Part shown: positions 47,591 to 58,556 of the stretch, in pieces
Numbering within the stretch: the first letter of the stretch is position 1
Layout: each line of letters opens with the position of its first letter
From: Dendrophyllia cribrosa
Lineage: Eukaryota; Cnidaria; Anthozoa; Scleractinia; Dendrophylliidae
Length of the DNA: 64,000 bases
NCBI GenBank assembly: GCA_024195265.1
Contig: JAJLRJ010000008.1
Location: 5,138,017 to 5,202,016, forward strand
Direction: 5' to 3'
Translations under genes and position numbers: made by a program
The notes under the pieces: model-generated
What the model was told of the DNA's origin: nothing
What the model saw: only the letters and a program-made list of their open reading frames with translations
Databases searched by the model: none

Positions 47591-48316
47591 GGGTGTGTTC
47601 CTTTCGGAGAATCCAAAAACGGATTTTTGATCCGAGATTTGCCGGATGTCGCGGCCGAAAGGAACGCGAAATCCTGTTTTGGATCTGTAACCTTGGTGAC
47701 CTTTCGCAAAGTAAAATAAAAAACTAAAAGTAAAATCAAAACTTTATTGTTACAGAGTAAGAGAGTAAAAAAGCGCGTTTATTTGCACAAAGTGAATGGC
47801 TGAAAAGTTACAGACTATTATGGTAAACAAACCGCAATTTTTATATAAGCTTAATTCTCTGACACAAACTAAGCCGTACAAATTTGCTCGAAATGCGAAC
47901 TCGAATTGAACAGGCTGCTAAATGTCAGGCCTTTTTACATAGCAAATTACACTTATACGTTGTTATTTGAGTTTCTAAGCAATTTCTAACGGCATATAGT
48001 CAGTATTTGAATGTTTTACTGTACCTGGAACGTTTGCCCACATGTTTGACAAATGGCGGCACCAAAAAGTCTCGAGGTGCTCTGTCTGGAAATACCACTG
48101 GTTCGTCAGATTGATTTCAGATCCGTTGTGAAAGGAACAACGTAGATCACTAATCCATAAATCTGGATTTGGATTCTTTAGATTCAAATCCAGTGAATCC
48201 TTTTTCAAAAAGGATTCGCCAGATCAAAAATCCGGATTTGGATTTGTTGAAAGGAACGCGAAATCCGTTTTAGGATCGAAAATCTGTTTTTGGATTCACC
48301 GAAAGGAACACACCCT
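47591..48316. mobile_element. MITE with GGGTGTGTTCCTTTCGG ends
   Basis: The inverted ends are GGGTGTGTTCCTTTCGG...CCGAAAGGAACACACCC. Subterminal repeats (GGAACGCGAAATCC, GATCCAAAAATCCGGATT-like) occur at both sides. A flanking TTG may be a 3-bp duplication. No ORF. Nested in the TTAA element. Confidence 0.7.
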
Positions 48317-48564
48317 TGAATTTTTACGGACTCTCGTGCGAAGCTGCCTGTCACTTTCACCGGAAGTAAAATTGTACTTGATTTAGCTCTGCATAGCAAC
48401 CGCATTACCTAGCAACGGAATACTATAATGGGCCCTTAAGCACACGTGCATGTTTGCTTGGTGCCGTTCGAGTTGTCAACAGCACTGTTCTCATCTCGTT
48501 CGACTGAGTCACGAAAACTAAACGAAAAAAAATCAGTGATACGGTAAAAATTCTCAATACATAC

Positions 48565-48635
48565 CGAAAGTCAAATGTAGAAGGTGAAAAATCTTCATCA
48601 TCTTGAGATTCTTGATCAGTGTACCACGTGGCCAT
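48565..48635 (-). CDS. alternative or duplicated first exon of the RING-like gene
   Basis: It starts MATWYTDQESQDDEDFSPST (ATG 48633-48635) and ends at a strong donor CG|GTATGT (48564 side), in the right phase for exon 43445-43812. The sequence 48478-48625 is a near copy of 50104-50245. The N-terminal part of the longer exon is missing, so it is either an alternative promoter exon or a broken duplicate. Confidence 0.5.
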
Positions 48636-48689
48636 TTCAAATTTTTATGCTATTACTTTAAAATTTTATTCCGAATTCTTAAGTTTAAC

Positions 48690-49250
48690 ATTGTAATTCT
48701 AGCATGGATTCCATAATTTTGAAGTTTTGTTTCCATGATTGTTTTCTGCACTTGAATTCTGTAATTATGTTGCCTCGATTCCATGTTTTTCTTCTATATT
48801 CTGTAATTACATTGCCTCGATTCCATGTTTGTGTTCTGTATTCTGTAATTACCTTGCCTCGATTCCATGTTTGTTTTCTGTCTTCTGTAATTACGTTGCC
48901 TCGATTCCATGTTTGTGTTCTGTCTTCTGCAATTACGTTGCTTCGATTCCGTGTTTGTGTTCTGTATTCTGTAATTACGTTGCCTCGATTCAATGTTTGT
49001 GTTCTGTCTTCTGTAATTACGTTGCCTCGACTCCATGTTTGTGTTCTGTCTTCTGTAATTACGTTGCCTCGATTCCATGTTTGTCTTCTGTCTTCTGCAA
49101 TTACGTTGCTTCGATTCCATGTTTGTGTTCTGTATTCTGTAATTACATTGCCTCGATTCGATGTTTGTCTTCTATAATTATTACGTTGTTATGTATTCTG
49201 TAATTATGTTGCCTCGATTCCACGTTTGTTTTCTGGATTCTGCAATTATG
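48690..49250. repeat. 42-bp minisatellite
   Basis: About 13 tandem copies of a 42-bp unit containing GTAATTACGTTGCCTCGATT and CCATGTTTGTGTTCTGT. Because 42 is divisible by 3, long open frames run through on both strands, but no gene features support them. A reversed, shorter array of the same family is at 50625-50860. Confidence 0.88.
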
Positions 49251-50193
49251 TTGTTTACCATGATACCGGAAGTGAATGACGTATCACAAATAAGAGAAAA
49301 ATGGGAACAAGGTGATCTTGGCCGGTGAAGGTTGGGAACGAGGCTATACTCGCGGGAGCTGGAACGAATAAACATCGTTGAGCGGTTGAGCCGATCCGAT
49401 CCGGAGGAAGACGTCGTCACATTTCAGCTTCGTAGACTATAAAAAATGAGTTTGCTGGACTTGGTGGGAGAGGAATTTATACGAGGGCTTGTTGAATGAG
49501 GGTTTTCGTACAACGCCATTAGCGAAAGACTCCGAGCGTCCTTTCCTGGTAAGCTTTTATACACACCTAATCCCAGTGTCTTTGAATCATCTTTATTTAA
49601 TATATTACGACAGCTCTTTGTGAGTCAAAACAAATTCTGTCCCGTAGGAACACGCGGGCTAAAGAGAGAAATATTAATGTAACAACATTACGATGGATAT
49701 CAGGTGAGATTGAATGCTACAAAACTGATCAAAACATTGGGTGGGGGTGTACTAAATCCACGACCCTGTTTCAGACTAAATGTTAATAAAGATGCCCTGT
49801 TCGAGACGGTTTTTTTAAATTCTTTTCTACCCCAAAACTAAAGGCTTAAAACTAGTAAGCAGCACTGTGAACTTGTAGTTGCAAAGCTCAAATACTCTTA
49901 AATGTTTTGTTTCATCTCCTGACTAACATAGGCTTCGTTTACCCTATTCCAGAGTATCAATTAGCGATCTTTGTGCCATCCTCTGGGAAATTGATACCCT
50001 GTTCCAGACTATAAAATTATTATCAGCTTAATTTATTGTATCAGCATGACTGAATAACACCACCCAGTAAATGTCACAAATTAATATTTTGTTCTCCTTC
50101 AACAGCACTGTTCTCATCTCGTTAGACTGAGTCACGAAAAATTAACGCAAAAAAAAAATCAACGATACGGTAACAAAAATTCTCAATAGACAC
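49251..50193. other. intron of the RING-like gene between the two first exons
   Basis: No ORF or transposon recognised in 49260-50100. The last part (50104-50193) belongs to the duplicated stretch also seen at 48478-48564. Confidence 0.35.
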
Positions 50194-50393
50194 CGAAAGT
50201 CAAATGTAGAAGGTGAAAAATCTTCGTCATCTTGAGATTCTTCAGTGTTCTCCATTCTGCCATTTCTCATCACTTTTAAGTGAAGACCATCTTCATGGAC
50301 ATTAAAAAATCGAGCGATGGTCAGTTTAGCTAGGCTTGTCGCAGTTAAACCGATGGTTTTACCCTCAAACTCAAGTGAAATAAGCTCTGCCAT
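50194..50393 (-). CDS. first coding exon of the RING-like host gene
   Basis: It starts at ATG 50391-50393 (MAELISLEFEGKTIGLTATS) and ends ...SPSTFDFR with donor CG|GTGTCT, weaker than the GTATGT of the copy at 48565. Phase fits exon 43445-43812. The protein start has a beta-rich look, but I recognise no domain. An upstream region (50394-50600) is GC-richer and may hold the promoter. Confidence 0.5.
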
Positions 50394-50624
50394 CTTTAGA
50401 TCGCTTCGGCCTGGCTTCCCTACCCATTCACTAACCTTCCCGCCTTTTCGGTCACGTGACGCTTTCCCACCATGTTTTACCAGGCCTTAAATGAAGAATA
50501 CGGCGGGAAGATACAGACGTAACACATCGCTCATGGAACGAATTTAAGTAACAATACTGAAAAGATAATAAATTTGGGATAAAAACGCATGCACACTGCA
50601 CCAATACTTCACTCCGATTTGGCT

Positions 50625-50860
50625 AAAACGGAAAATCGAGGCAATGTAATTACAGAAGACAGAAAGTAAAAATGGAATCGAGGCAACAAAATTACAGAAT
50701 ACAGAAAGTAAACATGGAATCGAGGCAATGTAATTACAGAAGACAGAAAGTAAAAATGAAATCGAGGCAATATAATTACAGAATACAGAAAGTAAACATG
50801 GAATCGCGGCGACATAATTACAGAATTACAAAAAGCAATCATGGAAATTAAGGATCAAGG
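50625..50860. repeat. reversed 42-bp-type minisatellite
   Basis: About five copies of GAATCGAGGCAATGTAATTA with CAGAA(G/T)ACAGAAAGTAAA, the reverse complement of the array at 48690-49250. Confidence 0.8.
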
Positions 50861-51779
50861 CAATATAATTAAAAAATTAAACTAGTAGTAATTGGAAATT
50901 AGGGGAGTGCGTTCGACAGGGTGGGGTGATGGTACAAGGGGGTGAGGAAGTGGGAGGTGGAGGTGAGGGCCAATAGGCGGTGGTGGTGGGAAAGGGGGGG
51001 GGGGGAGGCTGGTCAAGGAGTGGCAGTTATTATATTGTCATATTCTCTGGATATTTTCAGTTTAGAACTATAAAATCCAAGTCTTGTTTTGTTTACATAA
51101 AATCGCTTTTCAACCTATGAAATTAATGAACAAACACATAAAAATGGACAACAAAATCTTCTGTTGAAAAAAATTTATTCAAATATTCATTAGTTTATGT
51201 TTAAAAGCAAAAATAAATAACCTGATTTGGCAATAGCAGTTATTGTAAAATTTGACGTCAACAAAGACTTCCATCTTGTGTACCCATATGCCCAGTCACT
51301 GCCTCAGCTCAATTATCAATTATCAGTTGGCTTCCATGAAAGACAGCAGCTTCCTCTTGCACTTGCATAGGCAATAACAATTCGCAAAAGTCAAGGACTT
51401 ACCTTACCTACATGTAAGGCATGGGTAGATAACCTGAGAAAAGAAGAAGATAAGAGCAAAAAAACTTGAAGGGAAAATTAAACTAAGAGTAAATTACCTT
51501 AAACACATGTTTGCCCTACTTATACGTAATTGACAAATTATATTATTGCAAGTCTTATGATAATTATTAATCGGGGGAAGCACACACATTCCCCTAGCTG
51601 TAAAACCATGTCTAAACACTTTGGTTGGATTATAACAGAACTAATGATGGTGTTCAGTGTTATGAAATCTATTGTGCTAATGCCATTCGGTCTAGTCTGT
51701 CTTTCTCAGTCAGTCGATACCGCAAAGTATTTGACGATTTTAAACTTGTTAACCGCTCATAGGTCATTGGCTCAATAAC
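50861..51779. other. host sequence with a G-rich strand (50900-51025)
   Basis: 50900-51025 is a long G/A-rich stretch with many GGG and a run of 13 G (50996-51008), able to form G-quadruplexes. The rest to 51779 has no recognised gene. Confidence 0.45.
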
Positions 51780-52997
51780 TGTTGGCTTCACACTAGAGCT
51801 TGTAAGTATGATCTAAGTACACTTGGAACCTACTTTGAGTGTGAAGGGGTAAAATGTACTTACTTGAACTTAACTTAGTGACCATGGAAACGTTCGTAGT
51901 TCAAAGAAGCCGAAGTTCGCCGCCAAGTATGATGTACACCACACTTGAGAACAGACTTGACCAATAGGAAATGGAAGCCAACTGAAAGCGATGTACAGCG
52001 GTGCGTGCTGATGAACGGCCAGATAAACAACTTGAGAGCTGAGATCGATCGAAAAATTCAAAATGGATGGCTGGAGTTTTTAGGACTCTATGGAACTTTC
52101 TTTTATGTAAGTATACATAGAAAGGAAAGAAAAGTCGATATAAATGGTCAAACTAATAATCTTATTTTAATTTCATTTTCAGAGACAGCCTAAACCATCG
52201 CTTTTCATTTCATCCGACACCAAATACGGTTCTGCAAAACCAGCCACTGTTTCAACAAGTGCAGGCGTGAAACGTGGCTGCAACGAAGTGCGTGGTTTGG
52301 AACCACGGAAGAAGAAACGAGGAAAAAGTGACGAGGCTAATCAAAAAATGGCACAGATGACTGGAGTGCATTTAAAGAAATGTGGCAGAAAATTCTTCAA
52401 CAATAAAATGAAAAGTTTGAAAAGTCAATGAAAATGTTCTAAGAGAATCAGAAGATGCAAATGGAACAAACATCGTCTCTTTTATCCGGATTTAAAGAAT
52501 TAGTGAAGGATTTGATGAAGGAGTAGAGCCAGTAAACGTCTGTTCAAGTACTGTTCACTTTTTTTTTTATGAGAATTTGCCATTTGAACTTTTCCGTCGT
52601 TTTCTAAATTCATATATTCTAAAATTATGCTTATAAAGGACACGATTTTCCATCATTAATTGTTCATCTGTTCACGTTTGATAAGCTCAACTTTTAATGG
52701 ATTTGTGTTGCTGCCACGTACTCGTTAACAACAAAGTAACGACAAAATAAATAGGAAACTACAAAAAACTATTTTCCGTTGCAAAGGCCTCATGATTTTA
52801 CTCAGTGGAAAGCAATCGCATTTGTGATATGCATTACTGATTTTACCGCGAAAGACAATTGACAGCTCGTGCTTCAAGTAATATACTTTGTCATCAGGTG
52901 TGAAGCCAAGTTTTCTAAAGTGCGACTTGAGATTTTCAAGTGCACTTGAGTCAAGTGCTTACTTGAAACTAACTTAGCTTCTAGTGTGAAGCCAACA
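51780..52997. mobile_element. inverted-repeat DNA element with TGTTGGCTTCACACTAGA ends
   Basis: Ends TGTTGGCTTCACACTAGA / TCTAGTGTGAAGCCAACA, flanked by AAC on both sides (51777-51779, 52998-53000), a possible 3-bp duplication. Interior repeats of AAGTACACTTG/CAAGTGCACTT type lie near both ends. A possible two-exon plus-strand gene lies inside (EIDRKIQNGWLEFLGLYG, donor GTAAGT at 52107, acceptor TTTTCAG before 52184), with a Lys/Arg-rich second exon (PRKKKRGKSDEANQKM). That might be a DNA-binding accessory protein as in Harbinger-type elements; no transposase is seen. Confidence 0.6.
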
Positions 52998-55728
52998 AAC
53001 ATCTGATGATAATGTTTTATTCCTGCTAAGAGCTACATACGAGACTCCTGGAGTTTTATATTGGTCGAGTCCCACAAGTCTGAGCGCAGAGAGAAGTTGA
53101 ATCTCCTAAGAAAAGCAGCTGAATTGACACATCACAACTCGCTATCGTAGTCGGGGCGAATCGCAGTGTGTTTCCTAGAAAACACACCACTGCACAGTTT
53201 TCTGATACAATAAGTAGCTTCAGGCATATTTTCAAGGGGAAGTTCGAATAAATCTACAAAACAGCAAAGGCAGAAGAAAACACGAAGGACAGCACGAATT
53301 ATAACAAAAACATTAAAACATGGTCGTCGTCGAAAGTATTTTCACTGCACTTGTAAATACCAGTTCCCGGCGGCCGACATGAGATCGAGGCCATTTGTGG
53401 CAGCCAGCCAGCCAGCCAGTCCAAGATGGCGTCCAAACCCTGAAATCATATGGCATCGCGATTGATACCCGCGGGAAAAGGGACTGAAATAGTATGCGTC
53501 CTCCCTCGTCGAACGCAAAAATCAGAATATAGGCAAGTAAGAAAGAAATAGTTGTGGGAAGAAGAAAACAATTGCAGCAGGGTGAAACAAGAAACATACT
53601 AACTGTTAAATAAAATAATCTATTGAGACAAGAAATTAATGAGTAAAAGACAAATGGCCATATATGACATACGGGAAGTTTGTTCGGAATTTTCGAAGTT
53701 GGCGACGAAGTTGGCAATAGCGCTTTGCACTATTACTAAAAATAGATGGACCCCCTACGTGACTCAGACAAAGTTTGCTGTCAGCTCAAAGGCTTTGTAT
53801 GAGCGTGATGTGTTTCGGATGTGAAAAATCGGTGAAATCAGCAGTAAATGTGATTTGAACGTTTTGGGGGCTTCAAATATAATAAATACAAGGCAATGTT
53901 ACATTAGGGAGTGAAAAACTGATTCAAGAAATGTAGATTTTGGCTGAAAATTCAACCATCGCCAGAAATCAGGGACATTGGAGCATGCGAATTTTCGTGC
54001 GTCTTACACTGCGATGCCGCTTCATTGGTATACACCGCTGTTCCGCCGTACGGGCTCAAATTCGTTCGGTGCGACAAAAATGGTTGTGTTAAATAAAGTG
54101 TATTCAGGCCCATATAGAAACCACTGACCGAAATAATTCGCTCGCAGTTGAAAACTACAAGACTTTAGCTTTTGAATGAGGGGATTTGCAGCAAATTTGG
54201 AGCATTCTGTGCCCAATTATCGCAGTTCGAAGACAGCGAACTTCAAGACTTTAGCGTGGACTGTTGGTGGAAATGATTTTTACAGCTCAGAACGATTTTT
54301 GAAAGCAAAAAGCAGGGCGAAGGAACCATCGTAGAAAGTGAGAATGCAATGATCGACAGTTCAGTCGGTGCTTCTTCTCAGACGATTGCGGCAAGTTGGC
54401 TACCCCCATCACTTTACGAACTATGGTGCATCGAAATCCCGTTTTGAGTGAAAATCGGCATTAATGGCTTCTAAAATAGAGAACATTGTATGAGCGAAGC
54501 TTCGGAAATATGTTTTGTTGAAAAGCAGGGCCAGTAACAATTGTTGGGAAAATCAAGCTTACCAAAACACTTGAAAAGATGTTCATAAATTTACCCGGAT
54601 TGCGGCAAATATTCCAGGTAAGCTACAAGCCAGCCAATTTGATTTTGTTTTATTTCTGTCATACAAAGCCTTCTATTGTTTGGCGGCCATATTGCCACTG
54701 ACACTCGCGCACGCGCGGTGAACATGGCCGCTATTTCTGGCGATGAAATTATGTGACGAGGCTGCATGATGAAATCCGATCATCGGACTTTTAATCTATT
54801 GGCCCTCATGCGATAAGAAAACATTTCACTTGTGCCCAAAATTAAGGAAAAGAGAAAAGTAAATTTTTGTATTCTTCTTGTATGAGTAAGATGTGTGCAT
54901 TGCTTGGATGCGTAAAGATGCGTAAATAGGTTCCAAATGATCCAGAATCAGTGTATTTGATACAAATACTGTACTGTTTATCGACCCGCGCCGCGCGTTC
55001 ATACAAGCAAAGCTGAACAAAAGGTCCTGAAGATGACGACGCGAATTTGTTTTTGACCAAAAATCCTGTCCTTGAGTCCATATTCTAAAGGATACTGATT
55101 ATATTGTAAAGGTTGGAGAGTATATAGGCTGCAATTGCGGAGTGGATAAATTAGAGAGCTGCTTACTCTCGAGTATTCGTACAACGGGTATAAACTTTTC
55201 TATTACTACCCGCGGTCGCATAAACAGCATTAAAATAAACGTATCCTTTCAGTGGAGCTGCAATGGACAGATTATCTTTTTTTTCACCATCATTGAAACC
55301 TGCCTTTTTTGCCATAGACAACTTTACCGCTTGGTTCTATATGCTTTGTTTCTAACGGCTCAGCTGTATATTCTGCAAACTGAACCTCTCAAGAACGAAA
55401 TGTTTCAGACAATATTATTGCCGCTCTCTATCAATTCTTTGCATTTTCACCAAAATTTGAGATGTTCCAAGAATATTTTTTAGGTTTTCTATTCAACATT
55501 GACCCAGGTGTTCGATTTTCTTGCGAAAATATTGATAAAAGCCGCATCAAAGTCTTCGCCAACACCATTTTCCCATACAAAATTCTTATGCAGATAACAC
55601 ATAGAGGAGTTTGTTTGTCTGAGTCACAACGGGGGTCAAAAGTACGTGACGTCATTAGTGCAAAGCGCTATTTGATTACGTAGTTGCCGATCAAGTTGCG
55701 CCACTTGCGAACTTGTCAACGGTTTTCA
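52998..55728. other. host sequence without recognised genes
   Basis: Scattered short ORFs only. A CAGC repeat lies at 53401-53418. Some CpG-rich sequence lies near 54700-54740. Nothing else I can support. Confidence 0.35.
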
Positions 55729-55810
55729 CAACCTCGTTCCCAGGGCCTCTCTTCTTCCCGCCCCCTGGAGCGAGAGAGAGAGACCCTGGTTGGGGCTGGT
55801 CACGTGTCTC
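55729..55810. repeat. 82-bp repeat, copy 1
   Basis: CAACCTCGTTCCCAGGG..., a CTTCCCGCCCCCTGGAGCG segment, a GAGAGAGA run and CTGGTCACGTGTCTC. Inverted copy at 58137-58220. Confidence 0.75.
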
Positions 55811-58136
55811 TTGGACAATTATAATCCTAAGGAGGGGTCGACAGTATTTGTAACGTTGTCTTGTTTTCTTTACAGTGGCTAGGCTCGTGCTGTGCGCGAC
55901 GGTTTCAGCTATGGCTGTGAAATAAATATGACATTTGTCTACATGTTCCATAACCTCTTGTTGAAAATAGGAATCTGTACTGCAAGATATATATAAAAGA
56001 CGTAAACAATTCTCTGTGATTATAGCAAGACCCCGGAATAAAACAGATAAAACATCCCAGGCTTATCGTCAACCGAATAGGTAGATATCTCTTTGGCCGT
56101 GAAAAGTGCTTGAATTTTTTGCTGTTCATGCTATGCCTGCCGTTTATAACGGAATAAATAGGGACAAAAGGTCCTGACAGCTTATAAGTTTCGAACTGAA
56201 CATAATATGAACAAAGTCCTAAAATTGAAATAACGCGGGAAACGGCTGAGTCAAACGATTCAAACAAAAGCGAATAAACAATGCGCAAGGATAAAATTGT
56301 TGTTGCTCAAAAATTCACAAGTGTACAAATGAACAATGTATAAACATTCAAACGACTGGAACTGGTGAACATTGAACAAAACAACATGCCTCACACACGA
56401 CTGAAGAGTAAAAGCAATCATTAGCTGTCATTGTCTTCTCTACCTCGTTTCCTGTTATAAAAGTGTACGTATCAGCATGGCAAAGGAGGATATTACCATC
56501 TTCCCGGCATGCACTGCAAACAAACTATATTATCAAACGGCGGCGACCCGCAAGCAGCTCATTTTACACAGACGCCGTTGAGGTTGGAGGTCAGTTGGTC
56601 GTAGCGGAAACCTTTCAAAAGAAATCTACGTTAACCTATTTATTCTATTCACCTTTACAGAATATTTTCTATTTCGGGTTATGTTTACAGTTTGCTTTAA
56701 GGCCGCTTTACTTCCCAGACGGGCAGAAATTCACGATAATCGTTGCGTGATAGACGCTTGAAATCTCTTCACAGATTCATGGAATCAATAAACCGTCTCG
56801 CCATTTCAAAAGAATGCCGGCTTATATTAGAAGAAATATCCGTATATTTGCTTGCTTGCTTTGACTTATTAAACCTAACACTGGTGAACAGAGCCGGTGA
56901 AATAATTCCCACTAACTGAAAATATGAAACAACAGCTACTCAGCTCAACTACTCAGCACACGACTGTCCTGCTGTGTTTGTTTACGGTTATGTTATTTTT
57001 AGTTCAAAATCGATCTTCGCTTTTCTCGTTATTTTCTGACTTTTCTATGGTACGAGCACTAATCATTCAGCTTCATTTCATTTTACATTTTGCTGTGACC
57101 AAAATAAAACTCGAATCGGTCCACAAATGCAAATGAATCATCTCACAAACGACGCGCCACTTGAAGCTTGCCGGATGTAGTCACTCAGTTTAATTCAACG
57201 CCGATAAAAACAAACAGCCGCCGAAATAGATCACTTTCAACTTCAAAATTTAGGATGAAATCGTGGAGTCAATTGGAGTCAATTAGGTTTTCGAGAAAGT
57301 TTATACCTTTAATGACTGGAATTGGGTATTATTTGGCTTTTGACTCGCCTTTTTTGAATCGATCCAACCAATTTAAAATATGCATTACCGATGACTACAA
57401 ACAGACATGGACGACAACAGTCAAACTATACCACGATAATTTTTTTCAACGGGTCCACTCCACTTTAAGAAAAACATTTCCTGATACATTATTAATAGAG
57501 GAATAAGGTACGTATTGTTTTATTTCTATGCCTTGACATTTATGCGAGGAAATCCATGTACAACTTTGACTAAAATACGTGCGTTCTTCGGTTCCACCGG
57601 AAGTCATTCACCTGAATTTTACCCAAAGCACGCTGGGAAGACGGTAATATCCTCCTTTCAGCATGGCAAACATTTGGTCCGTGGCGGCCGCTTCTTTCTT
57701 GCTTTGCTATCGCCCGAGAACAGACGGCAACACTTTAATGTGCCTTTCGAATGAAGCTTGAAGATCGCCTGTTAAGCAGTATGTAGCGATAATTCATCCC
57801 AGTCCGGAAAAATGCCATAAATCAAGAGCGCGGGCTTAGCGGCGTCAAGTAATAAAATTGGATTGCATTCTCGGTAGCAAGTTCAAAATTAGCATTACTG
57901 CGGCAAATCTTCAAGCGCCGTGACAATTCCTCTGATCCTAAAGCAACTTACACTCTCAGAACCAGACTATGTGGATATGTTTTCGAAGTCTGCGGATGAC
58001 TGCCGCTTCACATTGCATTTGTCGCGAGCCGCCGAACGCTTTTTCATTTGTTTCGCAATGCCCAGCAAGAGCAGACAAATTTCACACTTTGCCACCCCTC
58101 CCCCGTGTCCTTTAATTGGAATCTCCGAGATTCTGG
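55811..58136. other. sequence between the two inverted 82-bp repeats
   Basis: No gene recognised. It contains two copies of the motif GAGGATATTACCATCTTCCC (near 56486 on plus; near 57637 on minus), a third being at 58948. The whole could be one non-autonomous element bounded by the 82-bp repeats. Confidence 0.35.
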
Positions 58137-58220
58137 GAGACACGTGACCAGCCCCAACCAGGGTCTCTCTCTCTCTCGCTCCAGGGGGCGGGAAGAAGAG
58201 AGACCCTGGGAACGAGGTTG
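58137..58220. repeat. 82-bp repeat, inverted copy 2
   Basis: Reverse complement of 55729-55810 with two or three changes (one additional GA unit). Confidence 0.75.
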
Positions 58221-58556
58221 CGGTTTTCATCTTCTTCACTTGAGTATAATGGCAGATTTGGAAAACTGGTTGGTCCTTTACAGGGGCAAGCTTGACCAAA
58301 AAAACTCACCAATTAATTTATGAAACTCTCGCCGCAAACCAATTTACTTCCAGACTGCAGTTGATTGCTCACGGCAGAGCAAATCGACATGATGTTTGCG
58401 AAAGATCTCGCACTTGGATCAAAAACCTTACTTATGTGTCAGCTAGACTTGCTGAAGGATGAATCACTCCTGCCAGTGCGACTGGTAGTCCTTGAAAAAT
58501 TGAGTTTCGGTGTCGAGATTAGTGATTTACATGTATTTATACCGAGACCGCTAGAG

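Larger units (their letters stand above)
43840..48435. mobile_element. TTAA-flanked DNA element with nested insertions
   Basis: Inverted ends GGGCCCATTATACTAT / ATACTATAATGGGCCC are flanked by TTAA at 43836-43839 and 48436-48439, as in piggyBac or Kolobok groups. Subterminal GTTGCTAGG/CCTAGCAAC is also inverted. Inside lie a Penelope-like element (about 43930-45600) and a MITE (47591-48316). No transposase is visible, so the original element was probably a short non-autonomous one. It sits in the intron before exon 43445-43812, ending 23 bp from the acceptor AG. Confidence 0.75.

Noticed and set aside
43840..48435. piggyBac transposase inside the TTAA element
   Set aside because: No ORF of adequate size with DDD-type motifs; the only large frame is the Penelope-like RT/endonuclease.
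48690..49250. Possible CRISPR array or repetitive protein gene
   Set aside because: Units are contiguous 42-bp copies without unique spacers, in a eukaryotic intron, and open in both strands only because the unit length is a multiple of three.
53313..53717. 134-codon hydrophobic minus-strand ORF
   Set aside because: No start context, splice sites or recognisable motif; it contains a CAGC-type repeat. Likely chance.
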